A stretch of 64,000 bases of DNA from Candidatus Kapaibacterium sp. (GCA_025455065.1 JALONG010000006.1:124001-188000), one strand, 5' to 3'. Shown: positions 34,462 to 44,042, numbered from the stretch's first letter. Notes: generated by a model from the sequence alone, not told the origin. A program made the numbers and translations.

Positions 34462-35817
34462 TTATTTTTCGCCGAGTCTTTTGTAGAGTAGCGTTGCAAA
34501 ACTTTTCACGCCGGTTCTGATACTTTCCTCATCAACCATAAAATTGGGAGCATGGATATTCGCAATAATCCCTTTTCCAAAATTGGAACCGCCCAGAAAG
34601 AAATACACGCCCGGCACTTTCTGTTGAAAATAGGAAAAATCATCGTTGGAAAAAGGCACTTGACCGTAAACACCAGATACCGTGCCGTTGCCAAAGGAGG
34701 TATTCAAAATTGTCATCGCATTGTTCGTGAGAATTGGGTCGTTATCAATGGTTGGGTTCTCTTTGAAAAATGTTATTGAAACCAGTTTATCTGCCAAGCC
34801 TTCGCTTTCAATGACTTTCTTCATTGCTGGTAAAATATTACTCAGTTTAGCTTTATCTGTTTCGTAAACATCCATGTACACCACCAATTTATCGCCATCG
34901 GAACGGCTAAGAAATGTTACGTCATCCACGATAAAGTAATCTTTGAAAATGGAATTGGGATTAAACAGTCCTTCATTCGGGTCGAGAATACGTTGGACTT
35001 CCCAAGGTTTGCTGTTATTCGTCGTGCGTGTGAGTGTTGTGCGAAATTTCGTTACAAGTGGCTTCACCGCTTCTTTTGGCATGGTATTGTTGAACTCAAT
35101 TTTCACTCCTTTTTGGTAGGAATACATCTCATTGGCTTTGACAAAAATTTGCCCAACTGATGCGGGAGTAATGTGCAAACCATAGATTTCGCTTGGGTTT
35201 ATGAGCGAAAACAGCTTGTTATTCACCATCCCTTTCGCGCCGACAAAGGTTTCCTCTGCGGGTTGAAAAATAAAATACACTGTTCCTGCCAGTGATTGCT
35301 TCTGCTTCGCCAAGACTTCCGCAATGCCGAGCGCAATCGCCAAATGGACATCATGCCCGCAACCATGCCGCACACCGGGCGTTTTGCTTTTGAAATCCAC
35401 ATTGTCAGGAAAATCCTGCGGCAAAGCATCCATATCCGCCCGCCAAGCGACGTTTTTGCCCGCTTTCGCGCCTTTCAGGATGCCCACCAGAGCATAGCCA
35501 TAAATATCTGTTTTTACCTCAAGTCCTAGCTCGAGCAAGTATTGTTTGATTGTCTCCTGCGTTTGCTTTTCATTGCCCGCCAATTCAGGATATTGGTGTA
35601 GTTTTCTTCTGATTTGCACCAACTTATCAAAAATCTTATCGGTTTCGATGGTGAAGGTTTCTTCGGGTTTGCCCAAAGAAGAATTTGTTGATGAGCTTGT
35701 TGATGAGCCTGTTGATGAGCCTGTTGATGAGCCTGTTGATGAGCCTGTCGAAGAGCCTATTGCCGCGCAACTGCCGAGAGTTACGATTGCAAATACGAGG
35801 GCGAGAAAACGTTTCAT
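34462..35817 (-). CDS. M20-family amidohydrolase/peptidase, predicted lipoprotein
   Basis: 451 residues from the ATG at 35817, which starts a lipoprotein signal peptide (MKRFLALVFAIVTLGSC, lipobox LGSC). A Ser/Ser/Thr/Gly tetrapeptide repeat links the lipid anchor to the enzyme. The enzyme has the amidohydrolase pattern QIRRKLHQYPELAGNE, WRADMDALP, RHGCGHDVHLAIALG and FQPAEETFVGAKGM, with metal-binding Asp, His and Glu residues present. It should hydrolyse N-acyl amino acids or similar amides at the membrane surface. The longer frame to 35898 overlaps the next gene and lacks a signal. Confidence 0.9.
   Translation of the reverse strand: MKRFLALVFAIVTLGSCAAIGSSTGSSTGSSTGSSTGSSTSSSTNSSLGKPEETFTIETDKIFDKLVQIRRKLHQYPELAGNEKQTQETIKQYLLELGLEVKTDIYGYALVGILKGAKAGKNVAWRADMDALPQDFPDNVDFKSKTPGVRHGCGHDVHLAIALGIAEVLAKQKQSLAGTVYFIFQPAEETFVGAKGMVNNKLFSLINPSEIYGLHITPASVGQIFVKANEMYSYQKGVKIEFNNTMPKEAVKPLVTKFRTTLTRTTNNSKPWEVQRILDPNEGLFNPNSIFKDYFIVDDVTFLSRSDGDKLVVYMDVYETDKAKLSNILPAMKKVIESEGLADKLVSITFFKENPTIDNDPILTNNAMTILNTSFGNGTVSGVYGQVPFSNDDFSYFQQKVPGVYFFLGGSNFGKGIIANIHAPNFMVDEESIRTGVKSFATLLYKRLGEK
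35687..35758. repeat. 12-bp in-frame tandem repeat in the M20 lipoprotein linker
   Basis: Six 12-base units of the type GTTGATGAGCCT, the four in the middle identical, the outer ones with one to three changes. On the coding (minus) strand they give a Ser-Ser-Thr-Gly linker right behind the lipobox Cys. The unit preserves the reading frame. Confidence 0.92.
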
Positions 35818-35879
35818 GGTGGTACTTTCACGGTGGTTTAAAAAATTTTTTATCATCGTTGTTGTTCTGACAGTGCTTT

Positions 35880-37754
35880 TTAGAAACTCTTCAACCAAGA
35901 CTTGAGAGAAGCAAAAAACATCGGATGAAATCTACGCAAGCCAGCAAGATCACCTGCGCAAAGAGAAGTTGTCTCCAAGCCCAGATGTTGTGCGCCCTTT
36001 AGCGTGATATTTTGGATATTCGGATTGCGTAGGCGTGCTATCTGTTCCTGTACAAATGCTGTCGGCGTTGAATCATCATATTCGCCAAAGAGCATGAGCG
36101 CAGGTTTTTTGTACGAATGCCAGATTTCAAGCGGATTAAAGGCAATTTCGAGTGCTGTGTACCACTGATTTTTTCGAGTAAAATCAATACCGCTACTTGT
36201 AGGAAAAAGCCAATCACGAATCGCTGTATCTGCTGCGAGTTTAGTAGTGATGCGGTCTAGCTCTTCAGTTTTCCGGCGGTAGTCGTTGCTGTCGCTTCCT
36301 GCTGCTGCGTGTGCAAGGATAAGATTGAAAAATGCACGTTGCTGTGCGAGAACTCCTGCAATCTGGCTTTCACGATACGTGCGAGTACATTCCATTTGAA
36401 TTTTGGTATTGTACAAATTTTGCTCAATCACCGAAATTCCACTCCCTGCCGCTCCAATCGTTAGTGCGAAATCTACATTTGGCTCGCGTTTGTCGCGTTC
36501 ACTTTTTTTTGTATGTTCAATTGCTTTTGCAATGACCCAACCCGCTTGACTGCTGCCTGCTAAACCTATGCGATTCAACTTCAAACCCTGCTTATTTTTC
36601 AAGTAAGCAATTCCCGCAAGCGCGTCATCGGCTAAATCTGAAAAACTCTCTTCCTCCCAGTTTCCGATAGAGCTACCGACACCTTGTTTGTCGTAGGTCA
36701 GCACTGTTAGACCTTCGCGGGCGAAGATGTCTGCGATAAGCCTGATGATAGACGCATAGCCGTTGCGGTCTTGTCCACCAGAACCATGCACAAGCACAAG
36801 TGCCTTGCCATTGGATTTTTTTGGGCGAAAGAGTGTCCCACCAAGCAGGCTGCCGCGCAAGGTTGGATAGGTAATTTTTTCGGTCCGATATAAGTCTTGT
36901 TTTCTTGCTTTTACGCTGCTTTTCTGCTTGTTTATCCCATCGGTGCGCGTGATTTCGAGATCCGTCCCCTGAAAACGGAATTGCATCGTACTACTGTCAG
37001 CAATAACCGTGTTTCCTGCTGTCCACGTTGTAGCATCTACTTTCTGAAGTCCACGAAATTCATGAGTGTTTTCAAAGTACGCAAACAAGCGCCTTTGCGA
37101 GCGTCCGATGACGATAATTTGATTCTCATCCGTCAAATAATCTCCCAAAAGTGTGTCGTAAAACTCAGGAAATAAGACATCTTCATCAGGAAGTAGTGGT
37201 GGAATAGATGCTTTTCCTGCATAGACAGGTGCATTTTCGTACTCAAGGAAATTGGCACTTGCGGTCGCATCAGTTCTCAGTTTCCACGTTGTTCCTTCGC
37301 GGACAAGGACGGTAGAGAATTTCGCAAAGACCGTTTGCGGAGCCGCTTTTGGTCGGTACACATCAAGCCGAGAAACACCATTGTCCCAAACCATGTCATT
37401 GGTCTCTTTTCGTGAAATGATCTTAAACCTCAGGGTAAAGCGAACATTATTACTTTTGAACGGCTGAAAAAACTCCGCAAAATACTGCCTAATTGCCTCG
37501 CGCCCTTGCAGCGAAGAAGGCTGTGTCTTTTCGTATAGGTTCATCAATACTGCTTCCGAAGTGTATAGTGCTGCAAGGCGCTCTGCGTCTAGTTCTCGGT
37601 ACCCTTGTGCAAAATTTTCATACAGCACATCGGGATTAGGTGGCGTGTGTAGTTTTTGCTGTGCAGAACAGGCACAGGAGAACCACATTGAGCAGATAAC
37701 AGTAACCAAAGCGATCAATGGCGAGTGCTGTGAATTTATTGCGCGAGGCATCAT
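35880..37754 (-). CDS. NTF2/SnoaL-like domain fused to an alpha/beta hydrolase, exported
   Basis: 624 residues. An N-terminal signal (hydrophobic 12-27, with CACSAQQ) suggests export, possibly as a lipoprotein. Residues about 40-165 resemble a DUF4440/SnoaL-type NTF2 fold (FAQGYRELDAERLAALYTSEAV, then TWKLRTDA). A linker of about 140 residues leads to a hydrolase domain (about 300-624) with LVHGSGGQDRNGY (oxyanion), GLAGSSQAGW (nucleophile Ser in GxSxG), FGEYDDSTP (Asp) and KGAQHLGLE (His). The catalytic triad looks complete. Substrate unknown. The downstream M20 gene starts 62 bases past the stop. Confidence 0.85.
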   Translation of the reverse strand: MMPRAINSQHSPLIALVTVICSMWFSCACSAQQKLHTPPNPDVLYENFAQGYRELDAERLAALYTSEAVLMNLYEKTQPSSLQGREAIRQYFAEFFQPFKSNNVRFTLRFKIISRKETNDMVWDNGVSRLDVYRPKAAPQTVFAKFSTVLVREGTTWKLRTDATASANFLEYENAPVYAGKASIPPLLPDEDVLFPEFYDTLLGDYLTDENQIIVIGRSQRRLFAYFENTHEFRGLQKVDATTWTAGNTVIADSSTMQFRFQGTDLEITRTDGINKQKSSVKARKQDLYRTEKITYPTLRGSLLGGTLFRPKKSNGKALVLVHGSGGQDRNGYASIIRLIADIFAREGLTVLTYDKQGVGSSIGNWEEESFSDLADDALAGIAYLKNKQGLKLNRIGLAGSSQAGWVIAKAIEHTKKSERDKREPNVDFALTIGAAGSGISVIEQNLYNTKIQMECTRTYRESQIAGVLAQQRAFFNLILAHAAAGSDSNDYRRKTEELDRITTKLAADTAIRDWLFPTSSGIDFTRKNQWYTALEIAFNPLEIWHSYKKPALMLFGEYDDSTPTAFVQEQIARLRNPNIQNITLKGAQHLGLETTSLCAGDLAGLRRFHPMFFASLKSWLKSF

Positions 37755-37840
37755 GCCCTCTCTTTCGGCATTATGACGGTGGAAAAACTTGCATTAACAA
37801 AGAATTTACTAGATTTGCAGCATGACAAAGTATTGCTGCT

Positions 37841-39091
37841 TTGTATCACAATACGCCCAAGATACCGCACAGTTACGCGCCTTTCAAGCCAAACTGCCTG
37901 AAGCCGGAAAATCTAAACGCGAAACCCGAAAAAATCAACGTGAAAACACTTCCCCGTACTCAATTCTCGCTCAATACCGCTTCCAATCGGCTTGCTCTCC
38001 TATTCGACCGATTGTCGGTGCGGCGTGTGGTTGGATATTGGCTCGGTCTCGCACTGTGTGGTGTTGCTGTGGTCTTAGGTACAAGGCTGCAAGAGGGTAT
38101 TGCGCCACAATCGGCATTGTATTGGCTTTGCTACGAATACTTTGTGGTTCTTTTGTGGGTGCTGTGGCTGGGAAACCGCATGATATGGAGCTTGGAAGCG
38201 AGATTGAAGCGCCGAATTGCCATCGTATTTTTCAAACAATACTCCGCGCAAATACTCTTCCTTGCGGCACTGCTTCTCTGGACTGCGCCTGTGTCATATT
38301 TGCTGGCGTTGGGGTGGTTTGGGCTTGCGGAGCAGGAAATTCGGTGGGAAAGCGTTAGGAGTATAACGGTCTGGAACACGCTTATTATCAGTATTCTGAC
38401 GTTTTTTTATGAAACAACCGTGCTTGCCGGTGAGCGTAAGGAAAATTTATTGCAAATGGAAAAACTCAACCGGGCAAGCATTCAAGCGGAATTGGAGGCA
38501 TTGAAATTGCAACTTGACCCGCATTTTCTGTTCAATTCGCTCAATACGCTTTCGCATCTTATCGAAGTGAATCCCGCACAGGCACTAGCGTTTAATGACC
38601 ATTTGGCGGAAGTCTATCGGTATGTGTTGCAGCACAAAAGCGCAGCACTTGTGCGCCTTAGCGAGGAATTGGAGCTTTTGCAAAGCTACTACGCGCTATT
38701 GCGCTTGCGCTTTGGAGACTGCATTGAACTCAGCATCAACACAAGCGTTCAATCTGACGACTATGAAATTATGCCACTTGCTCTGCAACTCCTTTTGGAA
38801 AATGCCGTCAAACACAATGAGTTGAGCAAGGAAAAGCCGCTCCTGATTGAACTCCGCATAGATGCTGATTCGGTGTGCATTGAGAATCCACGCCGACCAA
38901 AGCGTATGATGAAAATGCAAAAATCTCAAATGCAGAAACATCAACAAGTCCAAAATAGCATAAAAACTGACCCCGGCACTGGACTCAGCAATCTTGATGA
39001 ACGCTCGAAATTAACTACTCAGCAGCGCATTGTAATTGTGGAAAGTGCGGAGCGTTTTTTTGTGAAAATTCCGATCGTAAAAAAACGATAG
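37841..39091 (+). CDS. LytS-type sensor histidine kinase (His_kinase family)
   Basis: Up to 416 residues; the start is uncertain because no ATG precedes the first membrane helix. TTG at 37841 or GTG at 37940 are the candidates. Four hydrophobic segments (about 63-80, 95-112, 135-160, 175-195) are followed by a linker helix and the His_kinase motif LDPHFLFNSLNTL with the phospho-acceptor His, LLLENAVKHNE (N box) and GTGLSNLDERSKL (G box). A Lys/Gln/Met-rich insertion lies just before the G box. The LytTR regulator 10 bases downstream is its obvious partner. Confidence 0.9.
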   Translation: MYHNTPKIPHSYAPFKPNCLKPENLNAKPEKINVKTLPRTQFSLNTASNRLALLFDRLSVRRVVGYWLGLALCGVAVVLGTRLQEGIAPQSALYWLCYEYFVVLLWVLWLGNRMIWSLEARLKRRIAIVFFKQYSAQILFLAALLLWTAPVSYLLALGWFGLAEQEIRWESVRSITVWNTLIISILTFFYETTVLAGERKENLLQMEKLNRASIQAELEALKLQLDPHFLFNSLNTLSHLIEVNPAQALAFNDHLAEVYRYVLQHKSAALVRLSEELELLQSYYALLRLRFGDCIELSINTSVQSDDYEIMPLALQLLLENAVKHNELSKEKPLLIELRIDADSVCIENPRRPKRMMKMQKSQMQKHQQVQNSIKTDPGTGLSNLDERSKLTTQQRIVIVESAERFFVKIPIVKKR

Positions 39092-39101
39092 TAAAAACTC
39101 C

Positions 39102-39905
39102 ATGAACATTCTCATCATCGAAGACGAAATCCCCGCACGCGAGAAATTACGACGTTTGGCGGAAGAATACGGTGTAGCAAAGCATGGTGCGGAAATGCGC
39201 ATTGTCGGCGAAGCAGACTCCGTGCGAGATGCGGCGCGGCTTATTCCTGAAACATCGCCCAATCTGATTTTGATGGATATTCAGCTTTCCGACGGCGTTG
39301 CTTTTGAAATTTTTGAGCGATGTTCGGTTGATGCGCCCGTGATTTTCACGACGGCATTTGATGAATACTTGACCGAAGCATTTGCGCACAACGGTATTGA
39401 TTATTTGCTGAAGCCGATTCAACGCGAAAAATTTTACAAAGCATTGGAAAAATATGAGCGTTTGCAGTCGCATTTCAAGCAGCAAGAAGATATTCAGCAG
39501 AAAGAACGCATTCAAGCGGTTGTGCAGCAGATTTATCGTGCAGTATCGCTTCCCAAATCTGGCACGTACAAGGAACGGATTGTTGTTCAAAAAGGGCGTG
39601 AGTACATTTCTTTGAACGTAGATGATATTGCGTACTGCTACACCGAAAACCGCATTGTGTCAGTGATTGCGAGGCATGGAGAGCGTTATTTTACCGACAA
39701 ACACGTTGCTGACCTTGAAACGGAACTTGACCCCAAAATGTTTTTTCGCCTCAATCGCAAGTATCTATCGCACATTGAGGCGGTTCACTCATTCAAGCCC
39801 GAATTAAAGGGGAAAATTATTGTGGAACTCCTGCCAAAGCCTGATGAAATCGTGCTTGTGAGCCAAGAACGTGCCGCGCTCTTTCGTGCGTGGATGGAGC
39901 AGTAA
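39102..39905 (+). CDS. LytTR-type response regulator
   Basis: 267 residues. The receiver domain (1-125) has IIEDE acidic residues, phospho-acceptor Asp in LILMDIQLSDG, Thr in FTTAF and Lys in LLKPI; the C-terminal LytTR DNA-binding domain (about 165-265) shows RIVVQKGREYISLNVDDIAY, FFRLNRKYLSHIEAV and VSQERAALFRAWM. It should bind DNA after phosphorylation by the LytS-like kinase encoded immediately upstream. The target genes are not evident here. Confidence 0.95.
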   Translation: MNILIIEDEIPAREKLRRLAEEYGVAKHGAEMRIVGEADSVRDAARLIPETSPNLILMDIQLSDGVAFEIFERCSVDAPVIFTTAFDEYLTEAFAHNGIDYLLKPIQREKFYKALEKYERLQSHFKQQEDIQQKERIQAVVQQIYRAVSLPKSGTYKERIVVQKGREYISLNVDDIAYCYTENRIVSVIARHGERYFTDKHVADLETELDPKMFFRLNRKYLSHIEAVHSFKPELKGKIIVELLPKPDEIVLVSQERAALFRAWMEQ

Positions 39906-40003
39906 TTGAGCGGAAATACACTTTTTCAGCCATTGGTTACGTCTAAGAAAAGTGGTATATTACTGTTCTATCATTATTTGCAACTTTCTCATATCTTTCA
40001 GCA

Positions 40004-40546
40004 ATGCTCACGGTCGGATTACTCCATTCGGTGCTTCGTACCTTGCTTCTGGCGCTTTCTGCGTCGGGGCGAAGTGTGAACGGTTTGGAGTTTGGGGAAA
40101 ATTTTACCGATAACGAGTTCTATTTTTCGGTCAGTATTCCTGAATCGTGGCAAGTTGCCCATCCCGCATTATATCCCGCTATTCGCAACGAAGCAATCCC
40201 CAAAGTGCTTCCCACGTCGAATACGGAAGTGTATTTGAAAATTGCCGCCGCAGCACTCCGTCAAAACTCGCTTGAGGACTATGGTATAGCCTCAACGCAA
40301 GCGTACAAGAGCATTTGGCAGATTGATACTGTACGCGGTTTCGATTTTCTCGGTGCTCCGGCAAAAGATATGCTCGTGCGTCAGAAACTTGGTACGTCTT
40401 TGACAAAAATTCGCAAGATTTTTACTGTGCGCAAAAGTCATGATGCGACTCATGTCTTTGTTCTCTCTTTTTCTGCTCCTCCCCACCTCTACGAGCGCTA
40501 CAATGCGGACTTTGACAGAGCGCTTGCTTACTTCCGATTTATCTAA
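40004..40546 (+). CDS. Small exported protein, DUF1795/PsbP-like
   Basis: 180 residues. The N-terminus has a hydrophobic stretch (about 5-20) that could be a weak signal peptide. The rest resembles stress-type PsbP/DUF1795 proteins: NEFYFSVSIPESWQVAHP at the start of the domain, a middle region with KIAAAALR, and YNADFDRALAYFRFI at the end. No catalytic residues are expected in this fold and no role is known. The stop is followed at once by a 14-bp direct repeat. Confidence 0.55.
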   Translation: MLTVGLLHSVLRTLLLALSASGRSVNGLEFGENFTDNEFYFSVSIPESWQVAHPALYPAIRNEAIPKVLPTSNTEVYLKIAAAALRQNSLEDYGIASTQAYKSIWQIDTVRGFDFLGAPAKDMLVRQKLGTSLTKIRKIFTVRKSHDATHVFVLSFSAPPHLYERYNADFDRALAYFRFI

Positions 40547-40762
40547 AAAAATCTGTCTAAAGAAATCTGTCTAAAGAAATCTTTGCCAGAATAATATTAT
40601 TTCATGCCTCAATGCAGCTACACATTTTTATGTGGCTGCTCAATCAGTCATCGTCAAAGCCTTGCAAAACCGCGTCCGAAAGCCTAATGACCAATGGCTA
40701 ATGACTAATGACTAATGACAAACCACTACCTAAAACCCAGAACCTGAAACCTATAACCTTAT
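40544..40762. repeat. Repeat-rich spacer before secA
   Basis: Two exact 14-base units (ATCTGTCTAAAGAA at 40551-40564 and 40565-40578), with a decayed copy over the stop codon of the preceding gene. Then at about 40683-40722 TAATGACCAATGGC and several TAATGAC units, and at about 40729-40760 AACCCAGAACC/ACCTATAACC units, both short-word repeat types seen elsewhere in the window. No gene is visible. Confidence 0.75.
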
Positions 40763-40771
40763 CTTTCAACT

Positions 40772-43700
40772 ATGTTAAAATTTATCGAAAAAATCTTCGG
40801 CAGCAAGCACGACAAAGACGTGAAACGAATGTTGCCGATTGTTGATGAAATCAACGAACTCTACGCGGAATACGATAAACTTTCCGACGAGGAATTACGC
40901 GGAAAAACCGCAGAATTTCGCGCTCTTTTGGCTGAACGCACCAAAGAATTTCAGGATGAAATTGCGAAACTTCGCGATGAATTGAAAAATGGCGAGCTTT
41001 CCGGCGAAGAAATTGGCGATATGTACGAGCAAATCGGCAAACTTCAGGACGAAGAATACGAAACGATTCAAGACACACTGGATGAAATTTTGCCGCAAGC
41101 CTTCGCAACAGTGAAGCAAGTAGCAAAGCGCCTTTCCGGGCATAAATACTCGGTTGTCGGGCGCGAAACGATGTGGGAAATGATTCCTTACGATGTGCAG
41201 ATGATGGGTGGTATTGTGATTCACGAAGGAAAAATTGCGGAAATGGCGACCGGTGAAGGAAAAACGCTTGTGGCGGTTGCACCAATGTACCTAAACGCCC
41301 TGCCACAGCGAGGTGTTCACCTTGTTACGGTGAATGATTACCTCGCCCAGCGCGACCGCGAATGGATGCTTCCGGTGTTTGATTTTCTTGGTATCAAAAC
41401 CGGCTGTATCACCTCCGACATGGACCCCGAAGACCGCCAACGCGAGTACGGATGCGACATTACCTACGGCACAAATAACGAATTTGGTTTTGATTATCTC
41501 CGCGATAACATGGTTGGCGATGCGTCTGATATGGTGCAGCGTCCACACAATTTCGCCATTGTGGATGAGGTGGACTCGGTCTTGATTGACGAGGCGCGAA
41601 CACCGCTTATTATCTCGGGTCCCGTGCATCAAAGCGACCACCGTTACGAAGAAATGAATCCTTCGCTGCGCCGTTTGGTGGAAGCGCAAACGCGGCTTGT
41701 GGCAAAGATTGTCGGCGATGCAGAGCGGCTTTTGCAGCCCACAGGCGACAACAAAAAAGACAAGGAAAATCGCGTTGAAGCAGGTATTGCGTTGCTTCGT
41801 GCGCACAGAGGTATGCCGAAAAACAAAAAATTGATGAAGATGTTCACTGTGCCGGAGAACATGAAACTTATGCGCGAAACCGAGCTTGAGTATCTCCGCG
41901 ACCAAGGTACACGCATGAGCGAGATTGACGAAGAACTGTTTTACGCTATTGACGAGCGCCAGCATCAAATTGACCTTACCGAAAAAGGGCGTGAATTCCT
42001 GAGTTCCGCCCAGACCGATAAAGACTTTTTCGTGATTCCCGACGTGGCGGCAGAAATGAGTATGATAGAAGGTGATAAAGAAATTGAACCAACCGAAAAG
42101 CAACTCCGCAAAGATATTGTCATGCGCCTTTACGCGGAACGCAGCGACCGCATCCACACTGTTACGCAGCTTCTTCGCGCTTATTCGCTTTACGAAAAAG
42201 ATGTCGAGTACGTTGTTGATGGCGGCAAAGTCAAAATCGTGGATGAGTTCACAGGGCGTATTTTGGAGGGGCGGCGCTATTCCGACGGTTTGCACCAAGC
42301 AATCGAAGCAAAAGAAGGCGTAGATGTGGAGCGCGATACACAGACACTCGCCACAGTTACGCTGCAAAATTACTTCCGTATTTATCGCAAACTTGCCGGT
42401 ATGACAGGCACGGCGGAGACCGAAGCAGGCGAGTTCTACGAAATTTACAAGCTGGATGTGTGCGTAATTCCGACCAATCGCAATATCGTCCGCGACGATA
42501 TGAACGACCTCATTTACCGCACCAAACGCGAAAAATTTAACGCCGTGATTGAGGAAATAAAGCGCGAAACCGAGAAAGGGCGGGCTATTCTGGTCGGTAC
42601 GACGAGTGTGGAAGTATCGGAACTTCTGAGCAAAATGCTTATGCGTGAAAAAGTCAAACACAACGTCCTCAACGCCAAGCAGCACCAGCGCGAGGCAGAA
42701 ATTGTCGCCGAAGCGGGGCAACCACGCGCCGTAACGATTGCAACAAACATGGCGGGACGTGGTACGGACATCAAATTGCACCCGTCGGTCAAGGATGCAG
42801 GCGGCTTGGCAATTCTCGGTACTGAGCGCCACGAAGCGCGGCGCATTGACCGCCAGTTGCGTGGTCGTGCCGGGCGGCAGGGCGACCCGGGTTCGTCGAA
42901 ATTCTTTTTGTCGCTGGAAGACGATTTGATGAGGCTTTTCGGCGGTGAGCGCATTGCCGGTGTTATGCAGTTCCTCAAAGTGCCGGAAGGCGAACCGATT
43001 GAACATAATCAAGTAACGAAGTCCGTAGAACGGGCGCAAAAAAAGGTGGAAGAAAATAACTTCGGCACACGGAAGCGTCTTTTGGAATACGACAACGTGA
43101 TGAACCAGCAGCGCGAAGTGATTTACAGCCGTCGCCGTCATGCACTTTTGGGCGACCGCATGAAAGGCGAAATTCTGGACTATGCACGGGAATTTGCTGA
43201 CGACCTCTACGACACTTGCCATGAAGAAGCAGATGTGGAGCATTTCCGCGAAGAACTCCGCACGACGCTTTTGTGTGATATTGAAATGACGCAAGACGAA
43301 TTCAAGGGCTTGCGCCGCGAAGAGTGTACCGAGCGCGTGATGGAAGTTGCTGAAGAATTTTACTCGCGCAAGGAAAAAACCTTTGGTTCGGATTTTATGG
43401 CAGAATTAGAGCGCGTTGCCATTTTGCAAACGATTGATGAGAAGTGGCGCGAACACTTGCGCGTGATGGATGAACTCAAAGAAGGTATCCACCTTCGCGC
43501 TTACGGACAGAAAGACCCGCTTTTGGAGTACAAAGGCGAAGCATACAAGATTTTCGTGGAACTCATCGCCGAAATGAACCGCGAATCGGCAAATTTTGTG
43601 TTCCGCTATTTCCCCGAACTTTCGCCGGAGCAGATTCGCCAGATGCAGCAGCCCGCTAACGGCGGAAATGTGAGCATTGCAGCGCCAAACGGCTTTGTTC

Positions 43701-43960
43701 CTCGCATCACGACGACCAATACCAACGCAATGCGTTTCTCGCGTCCCAGTGCCGAGCAGTACACCTATGCAAGTGCTGAAGCGGTGTCGGAGGTTGCCGA
43801 TGCGGTTTCTGCACAAATGGCAAATGGTAATGGCGCTCCAAAAACGATTGTTAATGCCGCACCAAAAATCGGGCGTAATGACCCTTGTCCGCTTGACCCG
43901 AATAAGAAGTTTAAGAAATGTTGCGGCGCTGCGGGCGGAACGCATTGTTTGAAGCAATGA
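40772..43960 (+). CDS. secA: Preprotein translocase ATPase SecA
   Basis: 1062 residues, at the long end for SecA. Drives Sec-dependent export through SecYEG. NBD1 has Walker A MATGEGKTLVA and the DEVDSVLIDEARTPLIISGP box; the preprotein-binding domain and NBD2 follow with TNMAGRGTDIKL and RQLRGRAGRQGDPGSS; the scaffold/wing includes WREHLRVMDELKEGIHLRAYGQKDPL. An insertion-like charged stretch lies at about residues 30-100. The C-terminal SEC-C finger is incomplete: CPLDPNKKFKKCC instead of CPCGSGKKYKxCH/C, so the second Cys is missing. A few extra residues with one more Cys (THCLKQ) follow. Confidence 0.98.
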   Translation: MLKFIEKIFGSKHDKDVKRMLPIVDEINELYAEYDKLSDEELRGKTAEFRALLAERTKEFQDEIAKLRDELKNGELSGEEIGDMYEQIGKLQDEEYETIQDTLDEILPQAFATVKQVAKRLSGHKYSVVGRETMWEMIPYDVQMMGGIVIHEGKIAEMATGEGKTLVAVAPMYLNALPQRGVHLVTVNDYLAQRDREWMLPVFDFLGIKTGCITSDMDPEDRQREYGCDITYGTNNEFGFDYLRDNMVGDASDMVQRPHNFAIVDEVDSVLIDEARTPLIISGPVHQSDHRYEEMNPSLRRLVEAQTRLVAKIVGDAERLLQPTGDNKKDKENRVEAGIALLRAHRGMPKNKKLMKMFTVPENMKLMRETELEYLRDQGTRMSEIDEELFYAIDERQHQIDLTEKGREFLSSAQTDKDFFVIPDVAAEMSMIEGDKEIEPTEKQLRKDIVMRLYAERSDRIHTVTQLLRAYSLYEKDVEYVVDGGKVKIVDEFTGRILEGRRYSDGLHQAIEAKEGVDVERDTQTLATVTLQNYFRIYRKLAGMTGTAETEAGEFYEIYKLDVCVIPTNRNIVRDDMNDLIYRTKREKFNAVIEEIKRETEKGRAILVGTTSVEVSELLSKMLMREKVKHNVLNAKQHQREAEIVAEAGQPRAVTIATNMAGRGTDIKLHPSVKDAGGLAILGTERHEARRIDRQLRGRAGRQGDPGSSKFFLSLEDDLMRLFGGERIAGVMQFLKVPEGEPIEHNQVTKSVERAQKKVEENNFGTRKRLLEYDNVMNQQREVIYSRRRHALLGDRMKGEILDYAREFADDLYDTCHEEADVEHFREELRTTLLCDIEMTQDEFKGLRREECTERVMEVAEEFYSRKEKTFGSDFMAELERVAILQTIDEKWREHLRVMDELKEGIHLRAYGQKDPLLEYKGEAYKIFVELIAEMNRESANFVFRYFPELSPEQIRQMQQPANGGNVSIAAPNGFVPRITTTNTNAMRFSRPSAEQYTYASAEAVSEVADAVSAQMANGNGAPKTIVNAAPKIGRNDPCPLDPNKKFKKCCGAAGGTHCLKQ

Positions 43961-44005
43961 TGTACCGCTCAAAGCAGCTTCATTGCTTGTTTTGACGACA
44001 ACAAG

Positions 44006-44042
44006 AAACCCTTCAGCCGTTATCATGGTTGAAGGGTTTTTT
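44006..44042 (+). terminator. Rho-independent terminator after secA
   Basis: A 12-bp stem with one G-T pair, (A)AACCCTTCAGCC pairing with GGTTGAAGGGTT, 8-base loop, followed by six T. It lies 45 bases past the secA stop and ends 29 bases before the next gene. Confidence 0.9.

Noticed and set aside
35546-35905. Plus-strand frame with a repeated Val-Asp-Glu-Pro motif
   Set aside because: It is the antisense reading of the 12-bp linker repeat in the M20 lipoprotein, not a separate repeat protein.
41291-43294. 667-codon open frame on the minus strand opposite secA
   Set aside because: It lies entirely within secA, has a His/Phe/Cys-rich composition typical of antisense shadows, no recognisable domain, and secA matches its family throughout.
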